A stretch of DNA of 64,000 bases. Source: Usnea hakonensis (taxonomy: Eukaryota > Ascomycota > Lecanoromycetes > Lecanorales > Parmeliaceae). The notes under the pieces were generated by a model, which was given only the letters and a program-made list of their open reading frames with translations, did not search any database and was not told where the DNA came from. The stretch covers positions 141,071 through 205,070 of the forward strand of contig BLJB01000004.1 of the NCBI GenBank assembly GCA_013423325.1, written 5' to 3'. Numbering within the stretch: position 1 is the stretch's first letter; every line of letters begins with the position of its first letter. Below, one piece after another: positions 31,692 to 43,950 of this stretch. The position numbers and the translations under genes are program-made.

Positions 31692-33377
31692 GGTAACGAA
31701 GCTCAAGAAGAAAATTGTTGGTACGCTGGGAAGAACCAATCTTCTGGCGCTCCTTGGCCCAACGATTGGGATTAAGCTAGGACTCATCTGCACCTGGGAG
31801 CCAGGTTGAAAGCTTGGCGACGTCATGACGGTGAATTTCTGCGAATTTCTGAACTGTCAAGGGTTCATTGTGCAGATTCATAGATAAGCGAACGAATCAA
31901 TTTCCCCGAGAGGATCGAAACCTAGTGTGATCTTCCAACAGGCGACATCGGCGGGCTTAGCGGCCTCAAGTAGCACTACTTCAGATTGAACTTTGGACGT
32001 GTGCGCGGCACCAATAGAAGGTTGTTCGTTGCACACTCGGACAGCACTGAGCAGTCAAATACCCTTAAGAAACAGTCTCGTCCTCCCCGCCGTTCGGCGC
32101 TGGTTCTGCACCTGTAGAGATGCAGCGATGCGGTGACCCGCAGACGAACAGCTGGATCCAGGCCGGCCCAAAGTCTTTACTTTAGAATGAAAGGCATTGG
32201 TTAGACGCGGCAGGCATGAGACGCAGCGAGGTCCGAGAGTCGATAATTGGCGTGATAGAGGTTTGTTCATGCTCTACTACGTGTCCATGCCGTAGGCGCG
32301 CCAAAGTCGTATTCGGGTTGCAGGTCTAGTCCATGGTACTTGAAGCGCATGAAAGCCTTGGTGTGGTGGATTGGCCAGGCTGAGCACAAGCCAGACTCTT
32401 CTGATGCATGATTGTCTATACTTTAGTCAGGTAGACAAATTGTCATGCCCAGAACAGCAAAAGTCAGTCTTGCAGAAATTGGAAGAAAAAAGATCAATGC
32501 ATCCGTTTACTGTGGACGGCTAAGCGTGTTTTTAAGGTAAGGTAGGTACTTTAAGTATGGATGACGTTCCGATATAGGGAGGGGGGAGACTCAAGGCCTC
32601 GAGATGGACTGGCGTAACTGTAAAGTAGTGGGGGAGGACCCGGAAAAAGAAGTTGAGCTAATGAGTGGAGTGCATGAAGTGGGTAGCCTTATTACACACT
32701 AATACTGCAAAGATCTCAAATCCAAGCCTTCTCATTCGTCAATTCTCGCTTATCTATTGGGACCAATTCTTTGAGGTCAAAGATTGAGAAGAATAAGATT
32801 TTGAAGAGTCACTGCAACGACAAAGCTCCACTGCACGACATGACATGGCCGCCGGCTATTTCTCTAGCTCTCTTTTTACTGTGTGCTTCTTTCAGGCACT
32901 ACTTCGTTTAGCCCGCCTAGGGCAATAATAAGGTAAGAATAGGTAGTAAGGTACTTATACTCGTAGTAATGGGATGATGGGACAATGGGGATAACACGAT
33001 AATAGAACCCTTGATAATTAGAGTAAAAGAATAAAGCTCCGAAGTAATAGGTGCCCGCATCATTATTATTATATCATTTTTTCCGTGGCAAAGTTCGAAA
33101 AGTGTGGGGTTTCGGCTCTGGCTCTGGCTCTTTCAAGGCATTTTATACTCTACTCCAACGTCTACCTCTTCATTTCCCTTCCACCTTCCTTTTTCCAACT
33201 CTCCAACCTTCAATTTCCCCACAACAATTCTCACACACATACCTCCCAATTTCTTCCGATTTTCAATTTCGTCCTATCCACAGTCGCAAAGACTCTCTCT
33301 CTTGCGCTCAAAATAACAGATTCACCACCACATTCCAACCTACGCGGCAAGACTTTCTGACGGTCGCCGTCCGTAGG
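31692..33377. other. Intergenic and GLT1 upstream region
   Basis: 1.7 kb without a recognised gene. From about 33120 to 33360 the + strand is strongly pyrimidine-rich (ctctacc, ccaccttcc), as in promoters and leaders of highly expressed fungal genes. The region is AT-rich near 32930–33060. No RNA gene seen. Confidence 0.5.
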
Positions 33378-36300
33378 ATGGGTCTCGTGGAGGAAATTTA
33401 TGGACCACAAATAGAGGAAGATCAGGCGTCTACCACTGTATACGAGTACCAAAATACCCCAGAGAACCGGTCATGGGCCGGGGCTCTGCCCGTGAAGCAG
33501 GGTCTTTACGACCCTGAGTACGAGAAGGATGCCTGTGGGGTGGGCTTCGCTGCGTTAGTGTCGATCAATTCTTGCTCGCCACACCCTCCGCTGACCATGC
33601 GACAGCCATATAAAAGGCATTGCGAGCCATAAGATCATCAGCGATGGTGAGCACTTTCCCACCTACACGCCTTGATCCTACGAATCCACCTGACTGATGG
33701 GGCGCAGCACAAAATCTACTTTGCAACATGACCCACCGAGGGGCGGTTGGCTCCGATGCACGAGACGGCGATGGCGCAGGTGTCATGACTTCAATACCCC
33801 ACAGATTTTTCATGAAGAATTTTGCAAAGGAGACCGGGTTCGATCTGCCTCCCCAGGGTCAGTACGCTGCAGGAAATCTCTTCTTCAAACCTGACACCGA
33901 GGTCCTCAAGGAGTCTACAACTACATTTGAGGGGATCGCCGAGGAATTGGGCCTCAGAGTGCTCGGGTGGCGAGAGGTGCCGAGGGATACGAGCTTGCTC
34001 GGGCCAGCGGCGCTCTCCAGAGAGCCGTTGATCTTGCAGCCTTTCGTCGTTTTGAAGTCGGCTTATGGCAATGGGAACGCACCTGAAGTAACGGACGCTG
34101 AACAATTCGACGAGCTACTATTCGAGCGTCAACTCTACGTTCTACGCAAGCGTGCCACCCATACCATTGGTCTTCATAATTGGTTCTATCTGTGCTCCCT
34201 GAGCAACAAGAACATTGTGTATAAAGGACAGCTGTCACCAGTGCAGGTCTACCAGTATTACCATGATTTGGTGTCTGTCGACTATGAAGGTCACTTTGCC
34301 CTGGTGCATTCGCGATTCTCTACCAATACATTCCCCAGTTGGGATCGCGCCCAGCCACTCCGATGGGCGGCTCACAACGGTAAGCCGCAATCATGGTCTG
34401 ATTACCGTAGCGTCATCAACTAACGTGCTACAGGCGAGATCAACACACTGCGAGGCAATAAGAACTGGATGAGAGCGAGAGAGGGTGTCATGAAGTCAAA
34501 CTTCTTCAAAGACGAGTTGGATCAATTATACCCCATTGTCGAGGACGGAGGTTCTGACTCCGCCGCCTTCGACAACGTTCTAGAGCTGTTGACTATTAAC
34601 GGGGTTCTCTCTCTTCCCGAAGCGATTATGCTCATGATCCCCGAAGCTTGGCAGGACAATGCCGCGATGGACCCCGAGAAGGCCGCATTCTATGAGTGGG
34701 CAGCTTGTTTGATGGAGCCTTGGGATGGCCCGGCTCTCTTCACCTTCGCCGATGGTAGATATTGCGGTGCAAACTTGGACAGAAACGGGTTACGACCTTG
34801 CAGGTACTACATCACGGACGATGACCGTATTGTCTGTGCATCTGAGGTTGGAACGATTGCCATTCAACCAGATAAGATTGTCCAGAAAGGCCGATTGCAG
34901 CCGGGCAAAATGCTGCTCGTCGATACTGTAGCAGGTCGCATCGTAGATGACGCAGAACTCAAGCACAATGTGTCTACTCGCCAAGATTTCCGATCGTGGC
35001 TGCAAAAAGAACTGATAGAGCTACCTAGTGTATACCAGCGTCTTGGCGAGCACGGCATGGATCTTGGATACAAGCTCAATGAAACCAAAGTGCAACAAGA
35101 CCCAATGTTGAAGGCTTTTGGCTACTCATTTGAGCAAGTCAGTTTGCTCCTGGGCCCCATGGCTGCGGACTCGAAGGAAGCGCTGGGCTCAATGGGCAAT
35201 GACGCACCTCTCGCTTGTCTCGCGCAACAGCCACGACTTCTATATGAGTACTTCCGTCAGCTCTTCGCCCAAGTCACCAATCCTCCTATCGATCCCATTC
35301 GTGAGGCGATCGTCATGTCTTTGGAGTGCTATGTCGGTCCCCAAGGCAACCTGCTCGAGATGGCATCATCCCAGTGCCATCGTCTGATGCTTCCCTCTCC
35401 TGTCCTATCAATTGAAGACTTCAACGCTCTCAAAAACATCACCTCTTTGTACCGCGAATGGACCGTCACGTCGATTGACATTACATTTCCCAAGAATGAG
35501 GGTATTCGGGGCTACATGGATGCGCTGGATAGGATTTGCGATTCGGTCACTAAAGGAATCGAAAACAGAGACAGAGTCATCATCCTTTCTGATCGCAATA
35601 CCAACGCCGAGCGCGTTCCTGTCTCTGCACTTTTGGCTACTGGTATGGTCCATCATCACATGGTCCGCAACAAATGGCGATCCCAGGCAGCTCTCATCGT
35701 TGAAACTGCCGAGGCTCGTGAAGTGCATCACATGTGTGTTCTGCTTGGCTATGGCGTCGACGCCATCTGCCCATACTTGGCGATGGAATGCATCCTCAAG
35801 ATGAACCGCGAGGGGCTCATCAGAAAGAAGGTGTCTGATGAGCAGATCATCGATAACTACAAGTACTCCTGCGACGGAGGGATTTTGAAGGTCATGAGCA
35901 AGATGGGTATCTCGACACTGCAAAGTTACAAAGGAGCCCAGATCTTCGAAGCTCTAGGAATCGACAACAGCGTGGTTGACCGTTGCTTCACTGGAACAGC
36001 TACTCGTATCAGCGGCATGACTTTTGAGCTTATCGCTCAAGATGCTTTTGCGTTCCACGAGAAGGGTTTTCCAACTCGTGACATTCACAACATCCCTGGC
36101 CTGGCAGAATCTGGCGAATACCACTGGCGAGACGGAGGCGAACCTCACGTCAACGATCCAGTAGCTATTGCAAACATTCAAGATGCGGTCAGAACAAAGA
36201 ACGACAAGTCTTATGAGGCATATTCCAAGACCGAATACGAAGCGATCAAGAATTGCACTCTTCGTGGTATGCTGGACTTTGACTTTGAGCAGAGAGCTGC

Positions 36301-39300
36301 GATACCCATCGATCAGGTTGAACCTTGGACAGAGATCGTGCGTCGTTTCGTCACCGGAGCCATGTCCTACGGCTCCATCTCCATGGAGGCTCACTCAACT
36401 TTGGCGGTCGCTATGAACAGACTTGGCGGCAAGTCCAACACCGGTGAAGGTGGTGAAGACCCCGAGCGAAGCCAGACCCTCGAGAATGGAGATACTATGC
36501 GCTCCGCTATCAAACAAGTGGCGTCAGGCCGATTTGGTGTGACAGCCAACTACCTGGCCGATTCCGATGAGCTACAAATCAAGATGGCGCAGGGCGCTAA
36601 GCCTGGTGAGGGGGGCGAATTACCTGGGCACAAAGTCTCTGGGCCCATCGCTCGCACGAGACATTCAACCGCTGGCGTTGGTCTCATCTCGCCTCCTCCG
36701 CACCACGACATCTATTCCATTGAGGATCTGAAGCAGTTGATCTATGATCTAAAGTGCTCCAACCCGCGAGCACGTGTATCCGTCAAACTCGTGTCCGAGA
36801 CTGGTGTTGGTATAGTTGCCTCTGGTGTCGCCAAAGCCAAAGCGGACCACCTGTTGATCTCTGGCCACGATGGAGGGACTGGTGCCTCTCGATGGACGGG
36901 TATCAAGTACGCCGGTCTACCCTGGGAGCTTGGTCTTGCGGAGACCCATCAGACCTTGGTGCTCAATGATCTCAGAGGGCGTATCATTGTTCAGACTGAT
37001 GGCCAGCTACGTACAGGCCGCGACGTTGCAATTGCCTGCCTGTTGGGTGCTGAAGAATTCGGTTTCGCCACCACTCCATTGATTGCAATGGGCTGTATCA
37101 TGATGCGCAAATGCTTGGCAAACGAGACATGTGTCCGCACAACCACTGGCGTGAAGAGGATTGCAGATGTCAACATTGGCGATTACCTTTTCGACGCCGA
37201 CGATCGTCCAACGCTCTGCATTGGTGTCTCACCTATTGAACACGGAAAATTGAAGGAGATCACGTACCAAGACTTCGATTCTCGTCAGAAAACCAGTTTT
37301 AAATGCACTCCTGATCATCGCCTCACTCTTGTTGCCAGGGAAACGAAGCCTTCAATTACTGCAAACACCGTCACCTGGTTCACTAGATGTGATCGAAACC
37401 ACATAGTCAAGGAGAGCGTCGATCTTCACCTCGACATCCTGAGCGATACTTTCTATCGTGATCTTGTCGACGGGGATGATGCTCCGGATCCTGATGCCGT
37501 TCATCATTACATTGACACCGTCCTCGAGCAGCACTATCATCGCGGACACAATGATTATTCCGAGCGTATCGATCTTTATCTCCAAGCTTTAGCGAGCCAT
37601 GAGCTTGAAAGCGACCCTGGACTAGTCCGAGAGGCGATCCATGTAGCAATGGATCGGTATATTGAACAAGGTCCAGCAGTTGAGATGCAAGATGCGGATC
37701 TTGATGATGGCACTGTCTACGATATTGGGGCCGAAAAACTTTTCGTTGACATGGTGCTTCCGAGTTCTCAGCCAACGCAGCCATTCTCATCATTCCCAAT
37801 GCCGCCGTCACCTCCACGTACTCCTGACTTATTGCCTAGCGCTGTTGTAGGAGTAAATGACGCTTTCCCAGCCTCGAGCTCCGTGTTCAATGATTCTTCA
37901 TCGTTAGATCTGGGAGGTGCTGCAGAGAATCGATTTGCCGCCGTTCGAAGATCTCTGGATGATGTTGAATGCAATTGCGGTGGCTTTCGAAAGGTTGGCC
38001 GTCGCTTCAAAGATGCAGGACAAGCACAAACGGCTCACACTCTCCTTATTGGTGATCATTATCATGTGGTTGATCCTTTGGTCATAAGAGACACCGACGA
38101 ATTTTCTATGAGCGTTGAAGCATACGAGGGCTTGTGTTCCAAGGAGGTGAAAAAAGTTCACCTAAAGCTCTACCGTGCACCTCTCGCCTACGTTCCTTCG
38201 ACATCCTCGGCTGCTCGTCCCATCCCACTTGACCCGTATTACTTGGGCTTATGGCTTGGGGACGGCACTTCAGGATCCACAGCGATCAGCAGCTCGGATC
38301 GAGAGTGTCCAATTTACTTGCAGTCCTACGTCGACCGGCTAAACAGTACGCGACCAGTCGGAGCCCGTCCGCTCCATTTGCATGAGAGATTGCAACATGC
38401 GGCCGGTACGGAAATGATGAATGGTCATATCGCCGCTGTCGATGTGTACCTTTACCGCATATTTTGTCCACGACAAGGCCCTGGTTTCTGGTGGAATCCT
38501 GTGCTCAAGGGACTTCAAGATCTTGGTGTATTCGAAGACAAGAGCAAAGGTATTCCTGCCGCGTATATGGATGCAGATGAAGATACGCGTCTTGCTGTCA
38601 TTGCTGGCCTTATTGAAAGCGATGGCACTTACGTCAAATCGCACAACACATACCGCTTCACACAGATGACTGAAGGCCACAAAAAGATGGTCTATGATCT
38701 TAAGGCGCTTGCCATGAGTTGTGGTATTTCTGTCACAGGTGTCGATATAAATACGATGGTACCTGGCTTGGGTGTGGAAGGTCCTAAAGTGCCGACATAC
38801 ATCGTCTATCTTGGTTTGGGCTCTAAGAAGTTTCAGCATCATTTACTTCTGCCTCGCAAGAAGATGAACATAGCCAAGTTCTACCATACTCATGATACTC
38901 GCCCATTCAAAGTCTCCGACGTCGCCGATGGCGGGTTTCGAGGAATTGAAGTCAGCGGAGGCCAATTCCAGCTGGCCAACCGCCTTGTAGCATACAACTG
39001 TCATTTGTAAGTTATATCCACCTCATTAGTATGGCTTTGCTCGAGCTATCTATCCAGTGAACATGTTTTCGTGCGCGGGTTAAACAAGTAATACTGATCA
39101 CGAGATTAGAAACACATGCCCAGTTGGCATTGCGTCTCAAGACAAAGCTCTGCGCGCCAAATTCCAAGGCACGCCCGAGCACGTCATCAATTTCTTTTAC
39201 TACGTCTCCAACGAGCTTCGTGCTATCATGGCCGAGCTAGGTTTCCGTACTGTCAACGAGATGGTAGGTCATGTCGAGACTTTGAAGATGCGCGAAGACC

Positions 39301-41996
39301 TTCGTACACCCAAGACCGAAAACTTGGACTTCGGCCTCATCCTTACCCCGGCTCATCAACTTCGACCTGGCGTTGCGACTTATAACGTGCGAAAGCAAGA
39401 CCATAAGCTGCACGTCAGACTTGACAATAAGCTCATCTTCGAAGCCGAGTTGGCTCTCGAGAAAGGCCGACCCTGCCGAATTGAGACTGACATTGTCAAC
39501 ACTGATCGGGCATTGGGTGCGACACTTTCTTACCAGATCAGCAGACGATACGGTGAAGCCGGTCTCCCTCAGGACACTATCCACGCAAATATCAGAGGCT
39601 CAGCGGGCCAATCGTTCGGTGCCTTCCTAGCCCCCGGTGTTACTCTAGAGCTGGAAGGAGACTCAAATGACTATGTTGGCAAAGGACTTTCTGGAGGTCG
39701 TCTGATCATCTACCCACCTCGATCTGCAGTCTTCAAGGCTGAAGAGAACGTTCTTATCGGGAACGTCTGCTTGTACGGTGCAACAGGCGGGACTTGTTAC
39801 TTCCGTGGCATGGCGGCCGAGCGCTTCGCAGTCCGAAACTCCGGCGCGACGGCTGTCGTGGAGGGCGTGGGTGATCATGGATGTGAATATATGACTGGTG
39901 GGCGCGTACTAATTCTGGGTGGCACTGGTCGCAACTTTGCCGCTGGTATGTCGGGCGGTATTGCATACGTTCTGGATATGAATCAAGACTTTGAATCCAA
40001 GGTCAACACCGAAATGGTGGAGATCTCTGGTCTTGAAGACCCATCTGAGATTGCCTTTGTCCGTGGCTTGATCGAAGATCATCATCACTACACTGGCTCT
40101 GAGCTTGCTGCTCGCATTTTGTTGGACTTCAACCGTGCTTTGTCGAGGTTCATCAAAGTTTTGCCTACGGACTACAAGCGTGTCATGGCCGAAGAGGCTG
40201 CCAAAGCTGAGGCTGCAAAGAAGGCGGAGTACCCGCTGCCCATCCTGCCAGGCAACGCCGTCCGGTCCAGCCACGAGGAATCGAGGAACAAGATGCACGA
40301 GAAAGAAGCTCACCAGAAGAAGAAAGACATGCTCGACATTGAAGAGAGTGTAGGTGACAACAAGGCCGAGAAAAAGAGATCTGCCCTTGTTCTGGACAAA
40401 ACTAAGGGCTTCATGAAGTATCAAAGGAGAAGCGAGAAGTACAGGAAGCCTGAAACTAGAACTCGTGACTGGAAAGAGCTCTCTTCTCGCTTGGATGAGG
40501 ATGGACTCAAGTACCAGGCGGCACGATGCATGGACTGTGGTGTTCCGTTCTGTCAGTCTGACACTGGATGCCCGATCTCTAACATCATCCCAAAGTGGAA
40601 CGAGCTTGTTTTCCAGAATCAATGGCAAGATGCTCTTAATCGTCTCTTGATGACCAACAACTTCCCCGAGTTCACAGGTCGTGTCTGCCCTGCCCCTTGT
40701 GAAGGTGCTTGCGTTCTTGGGATCAATGAGGACCCTGTAGGTATCAAATCCATCGAATGTGCAATCATCGACCGAGGTTTCGATATGGGCTGGATGGTAC
40801 CAAATCCCCCTGAACATCGCACGGGTAAGACCGTTGCCATCATCGGCTCTGGCCCCTCTGGTCTCGCAGCCGCAGACCAGCTGAACAGAGCAGGCCATAC
40901 TGTCACGGTCTATGAACGCTCTGACCGCATCGGTGGGCTTCTTATGTACGGTATTCCAAACATGAAACTCGACAAGACCATCGTTCAGCGTCGTGTTGAC
41001 TTCATGGCCGCAGAGGGCGTCAAGTATGTCACTGGCTGCTCCGTCGCACCTGACAGCGAAGTCAGTCTGCAATCTCTACGTGAGGAGAGTGATGCTGTTG
41101 TCATTGCTACCGGCGCCACTGTCGCCCGTGATCTTAAGATTCCCAACAGAGAGCTTGAAGGGATCCACTTCGCAATGCAATTTCTGCACCGCAACACCAA
41201 ATCTCTTCTCGACTCCGAGCTTTCGGATGGCGAATACATCTCCGCCAAAGGCAAAGATGTCATAGTAATTGGTGGTGGTGATACCGGTAACGATTGCATT
41301 GGCACTTCCGTTCGCCATGGCGCGAAATCCGTCACCAACTTCGAGCTCCTACCTCAACCACCGGCTGAGCGTGCTCGCGATAACCCGTGGCCCCAGTGGC
41401 CAAGGATCTATCGCGTCGACTACGGTCATACGGAGGTGAAGACGCACATGGGTAAGGATCCACGCGAGTACTGTGTTATGTCCAAGGATTTCGTTGGGGA
41501 CGATGAGGGGCGTGTTGCTGGTATCAACATCCATCGTGTTGAGTGGACGAAGAGTGTCTCTGGTGGTTGGGACATGAAGACCGTCGAGGGTAGCGAGCAG
41601 TTCTTCCCAGCGCAGCTGGTCCTGCTTTCCATGGGCTTCCTGGGTCCGGAGGACCGCCTTTTGGGTACAGAGATCGAAAAGGATGCTCGAAAGAACATCA
41701 AAACACCTCCTGGGAAGTACAACACAAATCTAGGCGGCGTCTTCGCCGCTGGTGACTGCCGCCGTGGGCAATCGCTCATTGTCTGGTAAGCCTCTCCAAC
41801 TCTGCTCATTTTATCAAAGAATTTGCTAATAACCTGTAGGGGCATCAACGAAGGCCGCCAAGCAGCTCGTGACGTCGATACCTACCTCATGGGCGTTGGC
41901 ACACAGCTTCCCAAGACTGGCGGTATCGTCCAGCGTGCTCCGTATGAAATCATTGGCAAGCCAGAGCAAATGAAGGCGGAGGCTGTTGGCGCCTAA
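33378..41996 (+). CDS. GLT1: Glutamate synthase (NADH), intein-bearing
   Basis: GOGAT makes two glutamates from glutamine and 2-oxoglutarate. Exons 33378–33553, 33606–33646, 33708–34379, 34434–39006, 39110–41785 and 41840–41996 give a 2764-residue precursor; removing the 629-residue intein leaves 2135, normal for fungal GLT1. The N-terminal amidotransferase starts at Cys53 (EYEKDACGVGFAA) after a 52-residue propeptide. The FMN/synthase domain includes GAKPGEGGELPGHKVSGPIA. The spliced segment CIMMRK|CHLNTCPVG supplies the cluster cysteines. The alpha C-terminal glycine-rich domain (GGTCYFRGMAAERFAVRNSG) follows, then the beta part with RCMDCGVPFCQSDTGCP, CPAPCEGACVLG, and NAD/FAD motifs VAIIGSGPSGLAAADQLNRA and VIVIGGGDTGND. 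Joined alpha and beta parts are the eukaryotic arrangement. Confidence 0.95.
37112..38998 (+). mobile_element. GLT1 intein with LAGLIDADG homing endonuclease
   Basis: A 629-residue in-frame insert lies between MMRK and CHLNTC. Block A: it starts with Cys1 (CLANETCVRTTTGVKRIADV, NIGDYLFDADD). Block B: FKCTPDHRLTL with the TxxH motif. The endonuclease has two LAGLIDADG-type motifs: YYLGLWLGDGTSGS (near residue 378) and VIAGLIESDGTYV (near 500). Block F/G: GGQFQLANRLVAYN, ending with Asn629 followed by extein Cys+1. The residue before the terminal Asn is Tyr rather than the common His. A linker rich in S, P and D (about residues 205–270) separates the splicing and endonuclease parts. There is no frameshift, so both activities look potentially intact. 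Inteins at GLT1 are known from other fungi (established knowledge, recalled). Confidence 0.93.
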
Positions 41997-43014
41997 GTGC
42001 GCCTTGTCACAAAGCGTACATGTCTACGATGGGGCAAAGAGGAAATTGGCGGACTGGGGAGGATGAAGTGCATTCTGTACGATTGGAACGAAAAGTGACC
42101 AATGAGATACCTCCTTTCGTTTTCTGCATGCATCAATGTCTCGCATGGCGACTGCGGTTTTTACTTTCACGCCTTCGTTCGATGCCTGTTGGGCATCTTT
42201 TCAACATCTTTGAGAGCCTTTCGACGATCATTGTATGGTCGTTCATGAGTTATCTCTTTTTTAAGCGATCTGTGTATTTAGCAATGTACTGTGATAGTCG
42301 ACCGATTTACCACATCGGAATGAATCTTGCTTTTGTTATATATCTTTCTCCATTTGTCCTGTCCGTCCGCCTCCCTTGCTCGTGATGTGTCGTAGGGGCG
42401 ATCTACGGATCCTTCCTTGTATCTTATCTATAGGAACGAAACCCTCTAAATTATTCCTATTATCGATGTCTCAGCACAGCTACTATCATGCATGCATTTT
42501 GTGGTCCATTCTTGCTCAAGGACTACCCGAGAGGGACGATTTGACGCAATTAGAAGCATGTGCGTATGGGACTGACTTTTTGAGCATCATCGACGAAACA
42601 AACGAACGGGCTTTACTCTATATATTTCCGGACTGATCATCATGTCGTCCCTAAGCTACGGTGGGAAGCCTTTAAGTGTGGGGATTGAACTCGGAAACGA
42701 GAAGGAGTTGATTGAGTGATCATGTGGATTGATTGCAGGGAGATATTCCTAGGGGAAATGGGAGAAATGAGATGGATTTGATGGGATATTTTGGATCGTA
42801 GTACTAAGTAAGTAAGCGCCGTTTATCTTGTTTGTGGGTGGAGGGTGGAAGTGGGCTGCTTAAGGGCATTGTTTGTTGGTGGTGGTGGTGGTGGTGGTGG
42901 TGGGGATACGGTGTGTTGTGGTGGGCTGTATGTAGGAATTCTTGTGATTTTGTTGTGTTGTGTTGTGCTGATGGACTGACTGGGAGAGTGCTTGAGGTTT
43001 GAGGAGGAGATGTT
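41997..43014. other. GLT1 3' region
   Basis: 1 kb without a recognised gene. The plus-strand frames at 42020–42385 and 42376–42636 show no motifs. It includes a (TGG)9 microsatellite. Confidence 0.5.
42877..42903 (+). repeat. (TGG)9 microsatellite
   Basis: Nine perfect TGG units, followed by GGG. The flanks are also TG-rich. Confidence 0.9.
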
Positions 43015-43084
43015 TTGATGTGGGGGATGGGATGGGATTGTATGGGCGGTGGTTGGGAGGGGTTTGTTGGATATATATGGTTAT

Positions 43085-43210
43085 ACTGGTTTATAGCGGG
43101 GGGGGGGATGGGTGGTTGGGATCTTGTGGGGGGAGGGATTTCTGGGAGGGGGGAATTGGGGATATGGGGGGTTGGGGGCGCTGCGTGGAAAGATGTGGGT
43201 GGGGGGGATA
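43085..43210 (+). repeat. G-rich tract
   Basis: Dense runs of three to ten G (for example around 43098 and 43120–43205). The plus-strand open frame through it (from 43015) is composed mostly of G, W and V codons and is not protein-like. Confidence 0.6.
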
Positions 43211-43216
43211 GAGACG

Positions 43217-43774
43217 AGAATGACCTTGATTGTGCTGCCTCGCTTGGGAACTCTGCGTTGATAAAGAATCTTGGAGCGCATGTTTGGATGCTAAGATCTA
43301 TACTCTTTCCAATCTTGGAGCAGAATCTGTCCCTCTTGCTTCATGCTCGGTATATTTATGCTCTTGGAAAAGATGTTGACCCAAGCGATCAGGATACAGA
43401 GAAGGAAGCCAGTGAAGATGACGAAGATGACGATGATGATGAGAGGTTGAAACATCTCTCTCCTGGGGGCGCTCGCGACGTTGCGGGACAAGAGCAAGAG
43501 CCGAAATCATTTCCTACTAACAAAGAAGCCGACGGAGAAGTAAAAAAGATTCAGCAGTACCTTTTGGAGAATGCTCAGGGTGTCGTATTGTGGGTTACTA
43601 CAGATGCCCTCCTAGAAAGGGTTTGGTGGGCCACTACATGACCTTCGAGAAATTCGAAAGGAGCTGGAACGTCTTCTTAGACATCTTCAGGATCTGTATC
43701 GTGATATTGCAAAAGGTCTTCATGATTCGCTTGATACCAGCCAATTGAAAATAGTAGCAGCTGATGCAATGTGA
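43217..43774 (+). pseudogene. Relic of a NACHT/STAND (NLR-like) protein, frameshifted
   Basis: The open frame to 43641 ends IQQYLLENAQGVVLWVTTDA, resembling the late NACHT motif (AQGVFLWV) of fungal NLR-like proteins. One base out of frame the next segment reads GPLHDLREIRKELERLLRHL, then QDLYRDIAKGLHDSLDTS, matching the usual continuation (LP-DL--LY--I). A single extra base in the run near 43618 (gaaagggtttgg) would explain the break. Upstream is an acidic stretch (EDDEDDDDDE). No P-loop is present, so only the 3' part of the domain survives. Alternatively a splice site could bridge the frames, but I see no GT–AG pair that does. Confidence 0.45.
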
Positions 43775-43950
43775 TTCGAATATGCCTAGGATCTTTAGTA
43801 GATCGATAACCAAAAAATTGTAATTGGTGAGGGCGGGCCAAGGCGCTAGTCTCCGCCCCTGATCACAATAGTGACCCGCTACCTCATGTACGGATTACTT
43901 TCGTCTTTTGTCAAATTTTCCTGGAGAACAAGACCAAGACCAAGACCATA

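Noticed and set aside
33051..33377. In-frame upstream extension of GLT1
   Set aside because: Begins at GTG and translates a pyrimidine-rich leader; the ATG at 33378 gives the usual propeptide before the catalytic cysteine.
43015..43216. Plus-strand frame through the G-rich tract
   Set aside because: Mostly G, W and V codons produced by G runs; not protein-like.
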